Both the position numbers and the translations under genes were made by a program. Shown piece after piece: positions 1 to 11,800 of a DNA stretch of 64,000 nt (position 1 is its first letter; each line of letters starts with the position of its first letter). The notes beneath the pieces are model-generated. The model did no database searches. It worked only from the letters and a program-made list of their open reading frames with translations, and was not told the origin of the DNA. The stretch spans positions 4,855,324 through 4,919,323 of the forward strand of contig NC_089444.1 in the NCBI RefSeq assembly GCF_026210795.1, given 5' to 3'. This stretch comes from Rhizophagus irregularis (Eukaryota > Glomeromycota > Glomeromycetes > Glomerales > Glomeraceae).

Positions 1-1761
1 AAAATATAGCCATATAAGTTAGAATCCGAATTTTCAAATAGTTAGAATCCGCATTTTTGAATAGACACAAAACTTGGCGCAATAAAATATAGCCATATAA
101 GTTAAGAATCCGCATTTTCGAATGGACTGATTACATATTACACAATTCAATCTATTGTTAAGAGAAAAATAATGTCAACTGTGTCAAAATATATTATTGT
201 AAAATAAAATTCATTCAAAATCTCAGAAAAAAAATCTCACTTATTAGTAAAAATCATAAAAAAAATCGTGCAGTCTATTGTTATAAACAAATCAAATTCT
301 CCCTCGTAGAATTTATTATAGCGGTCTATTGTAAAATCTAAAAAAAAGAATTTTGCCGATTACTATAACACTACAATAGACCAGGCGCAAACGAATCATA
401 TGTTGTGCAATTCAAAATAGTGGCGTTGAATAATCCAGTTTTTTGTCCGGGTTTCAATTTTCTCTTAAATACTAGATTAATTTCCTTTTTAAGATAATGA
501 TATAACAAAATGTGCTTTGTGCCCAGCGTGAAATCACATGAATCTGCACATATTTTTTTTATTAACAATTAAATAAAATTACATATGTAACAAAAATACC
601 GAAAAATAATAAAATTTCGAATTTGAAGTGTAATCGATTTTGGATAAAGATATCATAAATTTGCATATCTAATACCTCTTACCCGGATCTAAATTCCACA
701 AATTCCTCCAAGCCCATATATACATTAATAACAAAAATCCGGTTTAATTTGTTATTGGAATACTTTTTATGTAAACATGTGACTTCAATACAGGTATTGG
801 AGTGGCGCATCTTGTTCTCAGGTTCAGTCCTCCACTTTTTCTGAATCTTTGCTATTTTGTAACCCTTAATAATTTATAATTTTTGCGTCTCTCGATCTCT
901 TGGTAAAATTGTCATTCAGAGTAGAGATTGATTTCATTACACTTTGTGAAATCCATCTCTGCTAATTTGGGCGAGTTCTCAACTGCCATTACCATGGTAT
1001 GAGATCTTCTCTTCATTATGATATTTGTTGATTATCTCGACCACTTCATTATTCTTCTTTAATAGCATATAAATTCAAGGAAAATAACGAAAAGTAACAT
1101 CTTAAATTAAAAATAAAAAAAATAAACCACTTTTACCTTAAAGTCTGGTTTCGTGTCTGAGCCAGCGTTCTACTAAATTAATTACCTCAAAGTATGACCG
1201 GCAATTATTACAAAAAAAAGAAACTTTAGTAAAATGTTTCTATATAAAGTTAATTTTTTTCAAATCACCATTTCAGGAGGCCATTTCAAAGCTGAAACCC
1301 TATTGAAGAAAGAAATGTTTTTATAGTAACGTTTCTACAAAATCAATTAAAAAAAAAGATTGATCAGCAATCATATTACGGGATCGATGATCAATCTAAA
1401 GTCTAAACTAGGGTGGCTAAACTCACCGTCACGTTACCATCGAATGGGTCAATCAGATTGGCTAATGATTAAGTTTACCTTGCGATAAAATTATAAAAAT
1501 GATGAGCATACGTAATAATGAAAGAGTGTTACTACTGTACTACGTTCGCTACGTTTTTGGTTTATGTGATCATTTTTTCAGAAAAAAATTTTCTTTTGCT
1601 GCGTTTGCTGGCTGGTAAGGTTTGTTAGGTGTTTTTTGTGTGAATAATACCGGCGGGATAAGTCGTACTGGTAAGGAATTACTGGCTATTCTTTAAGTTA
1701 TAGATTGTTAGTGAGTAGGAGTTTTGGTGGAGTTTCCGTTCACGGTAAAAGTAATTTACGT
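1..1761. other. AT-rich sequence, no gene seen
   Basis: No convincing reading frame on either strand. A roughly 45-bp segment beginning AAAATATAGCCATATAAGTT occurs at the start and again near position 80, so there is a small local duplication. Poly-A/T runs and short stop-rich frames fill the rest. Confidence 0.5.
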
Positions 1762-1950
1762 TCAACCTTCTAGGTTGACGATACCATCCGGTATGCTGAA
1801 AGAGACTTGAACCAAGTTCATTTCAGGGTTAACGTCTGTGATGATGCTGATGGTCCCGTTGTAATATTGAGCTCCGCCCTCGAATTGTTCAAGTACATAA
1901 TCTTTGTTCCTGGTTGAAGCTTGACTGATACGGGTAGGAACGTATTTGAT
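1762..1950 (-). pseudogene. Coding remnant, unknown protein
   Basis: On the minus strand about 62 consecutive codons read like real protein rather than AT-rich noise. They are mixed in composition, rich in Gly, Asn, Val, Ile and Ser, and include the stretches DYVLEQFEGGAQYYNGT and VQVSFSIPDGIVNLEG. A TGA closes the frame at 1762-1764. The same frame then continues past two nearby stops into another plausible run (ITFTVNGNSTKTPTH), so the 3' end looks mutated rather than natural. Upstream, a TAA precedes the segment. I do not recognise the family. The alternating hydrophobic/polar pattern suggests a beta-sandwich or extracellular type of fold, which is a guess. It may be one exon of a lost gene. 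Confidence 0.35.
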
Positions 1951-2383
1951 TTAAATGTTTTTTGGTTAGGGTTGTTTTCCATCTTTTGATATTCGTCATT
2001 ATGGTGTCAATGGTATCGGATGAAGTATTTTCCTTCGATGGTGGAAAGGGCATTGCATATTAAACGTTGCTCAGTTGCCATACATCGGTTATGATCAAGA
2101 GTATGAAGGATAGGTTCTACGTTGAAGTTGTTAATAATTTGGGATTGATTGTTAATCGAGTCGATAGAGTGAATGGGTCAATTGTGTTTCAGATGGTACA
2201 TTTATGTAATACATGTCATGTACGTGATGGGTCATTGCTGGTTAATTTAGTTGTTTTTCTCTTTTCTTTCAATTGTTGAGTCGAAAAATAATTGACTTGG
2301 TGAATGGTGATTTAATTATTTTTATATATACTTATTTTTTTTTATTTATTTTTATTTATAAGATCGATTGTGTAATTAATAGC

Positions 2384-2573
2384 TGTGGTTTATCATTTTT
2401 CTCTTTTTAGATTTGGGTTTGAATAATCAGTAGACAGGAGCGATTGTAGTGGCGATTATTTGATGACAACCTGATGTCATATAAGATGGCCGCGATTTAT
2501 CGTTTTTCTCTTTTTAGATTGGGCTTGATCAATCAGTAGACAGGTGGCGATTATTCGAGACAACTCGATGTCA
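2384..2573. repeat. Tandem direct duplication, about 107-bp period
   Basis: Two adjacent imperfect copies share TTTATCATTTTTCTCTTTTTAG, the run AATCAGTAGACAGG and the tail GATGTCATAT. The second copy has small deletions. It lies just upstream of the TERT remnant and has no reading frame. Confidence 0.6.
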
Positions 2574-2689
2574 TATTTTTTTAATTTAAATTAATAATTA
2601 TTTTTTTTTTATTTTTAGTCTTTTTTTAAAAATAATTAGTAACAACAAAACCTCCCCACTATGGTAGTCATTTTTGAATAAAGAGACGA

Positions 2690-4950
2690 GGCTGATCCAT
2701 CAGCTGAAGTCATTTCTACATTTGCGATTGACATGGGTAAAAAGTTGAAAAATTACTCTAAACTTAAATTTATTCCCAAAGATCACATTGGAAATCTTAG
2801 GCCTGTTATAAATACGAAAACCCAAATTGTATGTTATTTCATATTGTTTTAACTAATACTTTTCAAATTTATTAACACAACTATATTTAATCAAACAATA
2901 AAGTTGCCTATTGTCAAAAATGTAAAACGATCTCAATCAATAAATAACATTTAAAATACTGTATTTCAGATTTTGAAATATGAAAAGGTGCGAAAAAATT
3001 TAATTATGTAATAATATTAATTTAAATGATTTATATTTAATTATTATTAATATTAATTTTTAATACTTTTAATCATAATTATATCTGATATTATTTAGGA
3101 AAAAACCCTTCACTATTGAAGGATCTGTTTTCAGTTACAATGAAATTCATAACCGTTTAAAAGAATACAAATAAGGAAAAAATTTGCAAACTTTATTTTT
3201 TAAAGTTGATATTAAAAATTGTTTTGAAACAATTGATCATGATAAGTTTAATAGAAATAATCAATACAAAAATTTTAACTGAAATTTGTATTTAAGAATC
3301 TAATTAAATATTTATTTTTAATATATTACTAATTTTATAATTTATAATTTTTATTGATTTTTTAGACTCAGTACTCTGTAAATAAATATGAAGCAATCCG
3401 TTTAAATAATGGAAGAATTCACAGAAATCACAACTATTATACTCATAATAGCGGTAAAATGGTTTTAAATTTAAATTTTAAATTATTTACTTTTACCTTT
3501 ATTTTTTTTTATTTTATTTATGATCTTTTTAAAAAACATTAGAGAAGTTTTTAAACTTTTCAGAATATTCTGATATCTTAACAAAAAGTCATGATATACG
3601 ATTATTGTTGATAATGTTTTTGAATCATACAAAGAATTAGAAAGTGTTCTTGATCAATTAAAAGAACACATTAAACAAAATATAATAAAGGTAATTATTT
3701 TAATTTTTTTAAATTTACCAAATGTATTTTTAAAGGTTTATCGTCAATAAAATTTAAGATCTTAAATTATTTATTAATATAGGTCAGTAATGAATATTAC
3801 AGGCAGAAGATAGGTATTCTGCAGGGATCAATTTTATCATCAATTCTATGTAGTTTTAGTTATGGAAATATGAACTTGATTTTGCCAAAAATGATGAAGA
3901 TGGTGTAAGTATATTACTTCATTTATTAGATGATTTTTTGTATAGAAGTCTATAAGTCGAAACAAAGAAAATGTCGTAAGATTTACAAATATCATATCAT
4001 GCACCAAGAACCCTCAGATTATAATAGAATTATAAATGATCAAAAAAGCGAGGTGAATTTTGAAATTGAAATTAATAATAAAAAATTAAACAGAACCAAT
4101 GGAGGTAATTAGTTTTTTTTTTATTGTTATTTGTAATATAAATTTATATACTAATTAAATAAATTAATTAAGAATTTTTTGCATGGTGTGGCTTAAATAT
4201 AAATATAAATTCACTGGAAATACTCGTTGATTTTACAAAATATACTAGTACATGTAATTATATTTTTTAATTTTATAATTCCATATTGATTTCATTAATT
4301 TTACTATTATTATATCTGTTGTAATTAGATATTTCAGATTATTTAACAGTATATTCAATAAAACAAAGAAAAAATTCAGAAAAAAAATTAATTTCGTAAG
4401 TTATATTTGATTTTTCAAACTACTGAAAATTCTTTTTTTAATATTGTTTTTTATTTTAAATTAGATTTTCGAATTGTAGTAAAATTTTTTATGATCCATT
4501 GATGAACGGTAGAGAAATTTTATTAATAAATATACATCAAATTTCTTATTAATAGCCATGAAAACACATTGATATATAAAAGGATTGAATGTGAGAAATG
4601 AAAATTTTGAAACAGGTAATATTAACTTTTATAACTTGTGATATATTTAATATATTTATATTTATTATTCTTTATACTGCAGAGGTCATATATAATGCTA
4701 TTGTGCATTTTATTCAATATTATGCAATGATAAAATTTCAATGTTACAAAAGAAGAAGTTGTGTGGTAAACATTATTTTTAATTAACATTACTGTAATTA
4801 ATACAAATGACTTTATTACAAATATTAATTTTAATTTTCTAAATAGGCTTAGTGCACATGCATTTCACATATCTTAAAGAGAAAAAAAATTACCATCAAG
4901 GTAAACTCGTGTATTTCGGACAAATTGTCAAAAATTTTCGTTTAAGTACT
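2690..4950 (+). pseudogene. TERT: Telomerase reverse transcriptase (TERT), 5'-truncated and degraded, introns retained
   Basis: TERT copies the telomeric repeat from its RNA template. Translated pieces follow TERT motif order. Motif 1/2 is at about 2766-2813 (KFIPKDHIGNLRPVIN). Motif A is FKVDIKNCFETIDHDK, with its Asp codon at 3208-3210. A TIIVDN stretch follows, then motif B' at 3813-3860 (GILQGSILSS, Leu where Pro is usual). Motif C is LLHLLDDFL, Asp pair at 3929-3934. Motif E is at about 4175-4245 (WCGL, Trp-Cys codons 4184-4189). C-terminal extension pieces (KIFYDPLMN, LLIAMKTH, VIYNAIVHFIQYY) run to about 4950. Blocks are separated by AT-rich GT...AG introns, for example 2829-2969, so this is not a processed copy. 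Lesions include a stop after the motif 2 region (3172-3174), a stop at 4570-4572 and frame changes near 3242, 3870 and 4540. The N-terminal TEN, RNA-binding and T-motif parts are not found. An intact copy should exist elsewhere. Confidence 0.85.
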
Positions 4951-5689
4951 TTATTAAGCCCAATAATTAATTATGAATTATCATCATTTTTGATAATATA
5001 AAATTTTGAAAACGTTTGGTTAATTATTTCCTTTTTTGAATTTGAAAGTTAATAAAATATAGAAAAAAATTAGTTCCTAATCAAAGTTCTGTAGGTATTA
5101 TGTATATAGTAGAATTTTTTATCATTTATAATATTTATCACTAAATTAGAATATATCGAATATATCTATACAAATCAGATATAGATAACTAAATGTATCG
5201 CGTTCTGATTACCCAATTCAAACACAGATAATTCAGAATAATTATGTTTGTATCATTTTATAAAATAGATGTAAAATAAGCACAATGTAAGTATAAAACA
5301 TATACAAAATAAGTATAGACTTTTTATAGTGAGATTAGTCACCGGTGGTGAAATTATGATATAATGCTGGCCAGTTTTTATTGGACTTTTAATCTGGTTG
5401 AAAGTACATCATAATGCTAGTACGGTGACCAAAAAATTAAATATTATTAAAAGATACTAAAAAGTTACTTTGAAAATTTAGATATAAAATAAGTATATTT
5501 TAAGTATTTTTAAAAACTTATTAATAAAAAAATTAAGTATATTTTACAAATACTTTTAAAGTATTTATATTAATAAAATACTTTGAAATTTCACTATAAT
5601 TTTAAATATTAATGTAAAATAAGTATATTTTAAATATAATAAGGATGTTTTAAGTATAAAATAAGTATAAAATAAGTATGTCGACTTTT
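4951..5689. other. AT-rich spacer with repeated AAATAAGTAT
   Basis: No gene. The word AAATAAGTAT or close variants recurs between about 5270 and 5690. A small inverted repeat, GTCACCG, brackets 5338-5429 and may be the ends of a tiny transposon relic. A similar AGTAT...GACTTTTTATAG word occurs near 5310 and again near 5678, flanking the repeated stretch. Confidence 0.4.
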
Positions 5690-6817
5690 TATAGGGATAT
5701 ATTATTACGTAATGATTCTAAACTATTCTCTATATAATCTACACTAGAAAAGTTAATATTATTAATAAAATTAAAAGAAGAATTTGAAGAAAAATTTAAA
5801 CGACTATCTAATTTTTTCTTTTTAGTAATAGAAAGATTTTTCTCAAGCACAACTTGAAGTTCGCATTGCGGTTTCCAAATATTATTCATTACCTCATTAT
5901 ATGTAAAGTCATGTAGATCTCCAATAATAGTTCGAACGACTTTGTCATTAAAAAATAATGATTTAAGATAATTAGACAAGGTTATAGAAACGAAACCTTT
6001 GATAAAATCAATAAAAGTTAAACGGTTATTATCTATAGACCAAACCCAAAAGTTGTCAAGTGAATTAATATTTGTGAGAGAGACATGACAAAAATCACTT
6101 TTTATATTATTATTAATTGCCGTCAAAATAAAATGTTGAGAGTCTCGTACAATTTGTGAAGTATATTCACGTGACAAACATATGACCATATATGATTAAA
6201 ATCTTTAATAACATCACTACAAATAGGACACAACCAATTGTCATATATGTCCAGAAGAGATTTTTTCATTTGCTCGATGGTGGGCAATTCTTCCATCAAA
6301 AATTTAAGTTTTTCAGCTTTCTTTCGAGAAGATTTGAAAGTGGTAATATTGGAGGAATTATTACCAGACAAAACTTCAAATGTTGATTTCCAATCAATGT
6401 TAGTACGACGATATTTGACATTTCGTGCAAGATTAAAAAATTCTTCAAAACCTCTAACTTTAGACGTTGAGATATAAATTTCCTAGAAGATTGTTCAACT
6501 TCAATATTATTCCAGTTTAAGGTATAATGAATATTTTTCATGTTGTCTGTTAAGAGCGTAATGATAGAACTATTATTATTATTATGAACTTCACTACATT
6601 TAGAGTCAATAAATTCGTTCCATGGGTCACTAGAATGTGCTTTGACATATATAAGTTGAAGTTTCAAATTAAGAGAAGTAACAATTTCATTAATTTGATT
6701 CCAAACAATATGATTACTTCGTAATTTGAAAATAGATTGTAAGTGAGGATCAAAATTCGTAGCCCTGAATTTTAACCAAGTATCAATAGCGTTATTAATA
6801 TAAATAAATAAAGACAC
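5690..6817 (-). pseudogene. LINE-type retrotransposon 3' fragment (RNase H and C-terminal zinc region)
   Basis: Read on minus from 6817, the protein starts inside an RNase H-like domain (AIDTWLKFRATNFDP, then LQLIYVKAHSSDPWNEFID). The KAH and D residues are typical of the end of RNase H in LINE polyproteins. It continues into a C-terminal region with a zinc-knuckle-like CPICSDVIKDFNHIW followed by a histidine. The frame changes near 6330 and near 6190, so three overlapping frames must be joined, and the product is dead. The reverse transcriptase and endonuclease parts are missing upstream of 6817, which fits 5' truncation during LINE insertion. Family assignment rests on remembered fungal LINE proteins of this kind; the exact clade is not decided. 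Confidence 0.65.
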
Positions 6818-6935
6818 TATGTATTTTATTGTTTGTAGACGGAGTTTATAATTTTAATAAATATTATTATGTGCTGTAATAAATTTTATTATTGGTTATA
6901 TGATTACTACTAGAAAATTTTACCAATTGGTTATT

Positions 6936-7153
6936 TAACCATAAATTGACCTATAAATTGACCATAAATTGACCATAAAATTGACCATAAAATTGACCAT
7001 AAAATTGACCATAAATTGACCATAAATTGACCATAAATTGACCATAAATTGACCATAAATTGACCATAAATTGACCATAAATTGACCATAAATTGACCAT
7101 AAATTGACCATAAATTGACCATAAATTGACCATAAATTGACCATAAATTGACC
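6936..7153. repeat. 11-bp minisatellite (CATAAATTGAC)n
   Basis: About 19 head-to-tail copies of an 11-bp unit, nearly perfect from about 7000 to 7153 and with one-base insertions near the left edge. Because 11 is not a multiple of 3, every minus-strand frame reads the same 11-residue repeat (MVNLWSIYGQF), which creates false long reading frames. To the right the unit drifts into a different 11-bp word (next entry). Confidence 0.9.
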
Positions 7154-7480
7154 ATTAATTTACCATTGATTGACTATAAATTGACCATCGATTGACCATA
7201 AAATTAACTATCATTCGTCACCAATCGGTCACCAATCTGTCACCAATCTGTCACCAATCTGTCACCAATCAGTTACCAATCTGTCATAAATCTGTTACCT
7301 ATCTGTCAACAATCAGGCAGCCTGATAAGTGACTGATTAGTGTCAGATTTTGGTGGAAATCAGGTATCAATCGGGCAGCTTGATTGGTATCAGATTGGTA
7401 AAATCAGGCATCAATCAGGCATCAATCAGACACCCGATTGGTAACTGATTGGTGACTGATTTGACACTTTTTGACCTGTG
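7154..7480. mobile_element. Decayed CACAGG-ended foldback element built of 11-bp units
   Basis: From about 7208 the 11-bp word becomes GTCACCAATCT and variants, then reverses orientation (GATTGGTGACTG) and ends in TTTTTGACCTGTG at 7480. That end matches the terminal repeats of the intact elements at 36217-36736 and 44319-44438. The left end cannot be placed and may have been replaced by the minisatellite. Confidence 0.6.
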
Positions 7481-7797
7481 ATAAGTCGCTGAGATAAATA
7501 TAAATAACGCAAGTGTGGATGTCACGTATATGGTGACGGTTAGACATCACATCTTTCCGAGGTGGTGTGGTAAGATCATTCCAAAAGTTGTAGTACAAAA
7601 ATATTAAAATAAAACTATCGTTCAATACAGATCAACCATAAAAGGTAAAGCAAATATCAAAATCACGTAATTGAAGTTATGTGATATATGACATCTGTGC
7701 AAAAATTGCCGGTATTGCTGAGGTAGTTTTTTAATTGCTGAGGCAAAACACATGTCACCAGGATGCAACGCAAAGTAGTATAGCATAACGAACATGC
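7481..7797. other. Spacer, nothing identified
   Basis: No gene on either strand. A stretch near 7715-7790 (TTGCTGAGGCAAAACACATG and following) has weak same-strand similarity to 23642-23700, so the two may be relics of one dispersed repeat. Confidence 0.3.
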
Positions 7798-7990
7798 CAC
7801 TGGTAAAAAAATGATTTATCCTACACATATCTTACACATATTGGGTATTCAAAATGTAGAAAATCATATACAAATAATACACATATCATACACATATCGG
7901 GTACTAATATATATATCATACATATATCAGGTATCTGATAGGTATACTATATATATAAGTACCCAATACATCAGGAAATTTTATAGCGCG
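7798..7990 (+). repeat. Left terminal inverted repeat of the CMC element
   Basis: Begins CACTGGTAAAAAAATG and contains repeated ACACATATC words. It ends near ATCAGGAAATTTTATAGCGC, which is mirrored at 22621-22640. It is longer than the right copy because the ACATATC words are reiterated. Confidence 0.75.
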
Positions 7991-8179
7991 AAAAATTGCG
8001 TAAGTTTACGATTTTGTAAGTTTACGAAAGTTTATGGCATAATATTTCAAAAAATTTCAAAATATTACGTAAGTTTACAATTTCGTAAGATTTATGTGAT
8101 ATTACGGTTAAAATATTACATAAGTTTTCAATATCGTAAGATTTACGCAATATTACGGTCAAATATTCTGCAAATTTAC

Positions 8180-8590
8180 GAAACTGTAAACCTGCGTAAT
8201 ATTACGGTTGAAATATTTCAAAAATTTACGAAACTGTAAACCTGTGTAATATTACGGTTGAAATATTTCAAAAATTTACGAAACTGTAAACCTGCGTAAT
8301 ATTACGGTTAAAATATTTCAAAAATTTACAAAACTGTAAACCTGCGTAATATTACGGTTAAAATATTTCAAAAATTTACAAAACTGTAAACCTGCGTAAT
8401 ATTACGGTTAAAATATTTCGAAAATTAACGAAACTGTAAACCTGCGTAATATTACGGTTGAAATATTTCGAAAATTTACGAAACTGTAAACCTGCGTAAT
8501 ATTACGGTTAAAATATTTCACAAAACTGTAAACCTGCGTAATATTACGGTTAAAATATTTCGAAAATTTACGAGATTGTAAACTGCATAT
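8180..8590. repeat. 50-bp tandem array with palindrome CGTAATATTACG
   Basis: About eight copies of a 50-bp unit, each carrying the perfect 12-bp palindrome CGTAATATTACG plus AAACTGTAAACC and AAAATATTTC. The array sits just inside the left terminal repeat of the CMC element, where CACTA elements carry binding sites for their own accessory protein. That role is inferred here. Confidence 0.85.
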
Positions 8591-8888
8591 GCAGTAGAAC
8601 GTATACAAGGGGCATGTGATACTATTGAATAATCAAAAATAATATAAACACCTTTTCTTTTATATAAAACACCTTTTTTTTTAAATTTGGGAAAGCAAAT
8701 TTATTTTTATTTACGAATTTTTTATTATTTACAATTTTTATGTTAAAAATTAAAGTAAATTCTAATTTTTATTATAACTTAATAAAAAAAATACACATTT
8801 GATACTTGTTCGCTACTATTTTATAAAATAGTACCCAGGCTGTACGGCGTGGACGTCAGTATCAGTCACAGCCCAAAAAAAACGTGAG

Positions 8889-8896
8889 TCTCCAGC
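8889..8896. repeat. Target-site duplication, left copy (TCTCCAGC)
   Basis: Identical to 13872-13879. The two copies directly abut the inverted termini of the nested transposon, proving its exact ends and an 8-bp staggered insertion. Confidence 0.93.
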
Positions 8897-11800
8897 AGGA
8901 CCCCGCTTACTCCTAATAGAGGTCTCCGGGAAAAATTTCAAATTTACTAGTAATTTTACCAACCTTTTTTGTCTCATAATTTTACCTTATACATATAGTG
9001 ACCTTTTAAAAATATATTGAATTTTACCTTAAGTTTTCAGTAACCTTAAATTTTTGGTAATCTTAATTTTTTGGTAATTTAAAAACATTTAAAAATATCA
9101 AAAATAATCAATTAAATTTATTATTAATGTAACTAACTTTATTATTATGTAACTATTTATGTAATTTTATTTATTATTTATATAATTATTTGTATATACA
9201 TTGCAATCTTTGAAAGATTTCTTCTTTTTGAAAAAATTGGAATATTTCACGTGCTTCACCAAATATTGTTAATAAATCAGATACTTCATCTGTAATATAA
9301 TCCAATTGATGACCTAAATGATATACTATTTCTTTATAGGGAATATGTGTAAACAAATACCCTCCAATACGTGACTGACGAGTAAACATCCCTCCATATA
9401 AATGTATATACAAATAAATTGATACATATGAAAGACTGTCAATAGAATCTACTCCTACATTAATATGAGCATGACGTTCACCAATTTTTTGGTATTTAGC
9501 TATTACTCTACCAAGACATAATTTATTATCAAAAAGGATAATAATAAAATTTCCATCTTCTAAAAGATGACTTTCTGTTACATTTGCTAGTCCTATTTCA
9601 CGAACTATAAATAAAATAATTTTAATACAATATATTTTTATAATAAAAATACAATAATTATATACAGTAATACCTGGTATATTTTTCAGAATTCTAATAT
9701 CTGATGCTCTTTTTCTCATATCCCATCTGTTAAATCGAGGCTTATTTGCTGTAAATTCATCACTTTCTTGTAAAGTTCGGATAAGATCATTAGCAGCATT
9801 TCTTTCAATTATTTCATGTGAATTATCACTCATATTAATGGTTTTATTTCTAAGACCACATATTCTTTCTACCCGCGAAAATGCATTGTGAGACTTTCTA
9901 ATATTAATTATATTTGAAACTATTAAATTTCCATTTGCATCAAATAAAGTTTCCTCTGGCTCCTGTGAATTGTTATTTATATTATTAAGAAAAGATTGAT
10001 TAGTATTTGATGTTATATATTGAATTTCCTCTACTATTATTTGATTTGATATTTTATTTTGAAAATTTTCAACATTATTCTCTTCATCAGAATCATCATA
10101 ATCTCCACTATCAACAACATCATCACCAACATTTTCACTATCATTTTCTAAATCTCCAATACATCCATTTTGAGCAATTTTTGCTGATCGAGAAATTTCA
10201 AGTGCTGCTCTTTGAATCATTAATTCCTCATTCTCATTAAAAAATGTATCATTTTGACTTTCTTGTTCATCAATTTTATCTTCATTATTTTGTTTTTCTG
10301 TTAATTTTCATTATTATCTTGTATTAAATCATCCGCTAAACTATTATTATTTACAAAAACAATAGGTGTTAATTCTAGTTCATTGGATACTAAATTAACC
10401 ATTTTTGCAAAATTATATGCATTTTGATAAGCAATTCGGATTGCATCATAAATTTCAGAGTTAGAAGGCCACTTTCGTAATATTTCTAAAATATTTGAAT
10501 CAATACTACGTGTATCAATATCAATAACATAACCTATTTTGATTGAATTAATTAGTAATTAATTTTAATTTATTGTTATATGAAAAATTTTAAAATTATT
10601 TACCTGACGCTGATAATTTATCCTTATCACACTTGAATTCTCCATTTCTAATTATTTTATCATGGTACATTACTTTTCGCATTACTTTAAAAAACTCATA
10701 AGCTGTAAAATCTGGTACAAGTTGTCTTACAATTCCAAATACATGTTCGAGTGCTTCAGTACCATGCTCCCAAGGTAATAATGGATAATCAGAATAATAG
10801 TCTCTATGTGCAATAATAAGCAAAACTAGAGATTCTGCTAAACTAGTAAAAATATTATAGCTTTGCAGCGAAATATTTGATGATTAGAAATATTAAAAAT
10901 TAATAGCTTCGTATTTCCAAAAAAATGAATTACCTAATATGAACATATAAACAAAAAAGCCGGTTTTTCCTGGTGATAAAATACCATCTTTCTGACATAT
11001 TGATATTAAATCAGAATGAAATGTTCAATATGCGGCGGCATCATCCTGTTTATCAACATTACATACATCTCTAACACAAATAGGTGAATTAGGAAATTGA
11101 GCCAATTCAAGTAATTGATCATAACGAATAGTATCATTTTCAAATGCAAGTAATTTTGAACCATAATGTATTTGATTTCTTGCTGTCTTCTTAGCGTGCT
11201 TTGGACACTGAACACGGATGATAGGGCGGTTGTTATAAATTGGAGCACGAAAGTTTATTCCATAAAATGAATCTTCAAATTCCAAATATTTTTCAATACT
11301 TTCATTATTTATTATTTTTTCTTGCGCTTTCATTTCTGCAATTGCTCCATCAGCACCAATACTTAGTAGGTTTATTCCTGCATGAGCTGTCATATTTATT
11401 ATATCAAGCAGAAGTTGACTAATTTCAGTAGCGCTTACGTCCCCTTTTGTTGGTATTGCTGCGATCATTACTGGTGAAATTTTACTTATTGGAATCTAAA
11501 TGATTAATATTAAATTTTATACAAATAGGTCAGTCATTGAATTAATAATTTATAATGAATAGATTAATCTTCTCGATTTTACCCATCTTGCTAAAAAATA
11601 CGCTTGATAATAATTTCAAAATGTAAGATTTCGAATTCACTACTCCCAGTATTCCCAGCAAATTAAAATTTTGTACTCCAATTACCTTTAGGATAAATCC
11701 CCTAATTTGATTAGCTACAGCATTATTTTCTCGAATTAATTTCATTGTGGCATGTATATCTTCGTATGTAGAAACTTTAGTTTGATTGGAAGGTAATACC

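Noticed and set aside
6931-7155. Three overlapping minus-strand frames of MVNLWSIYGQF repeats
   Set aside because: An artefact of an 11-bp tandem repeat lacking stops; all frames give the same word and there is no flanking coding sequence.
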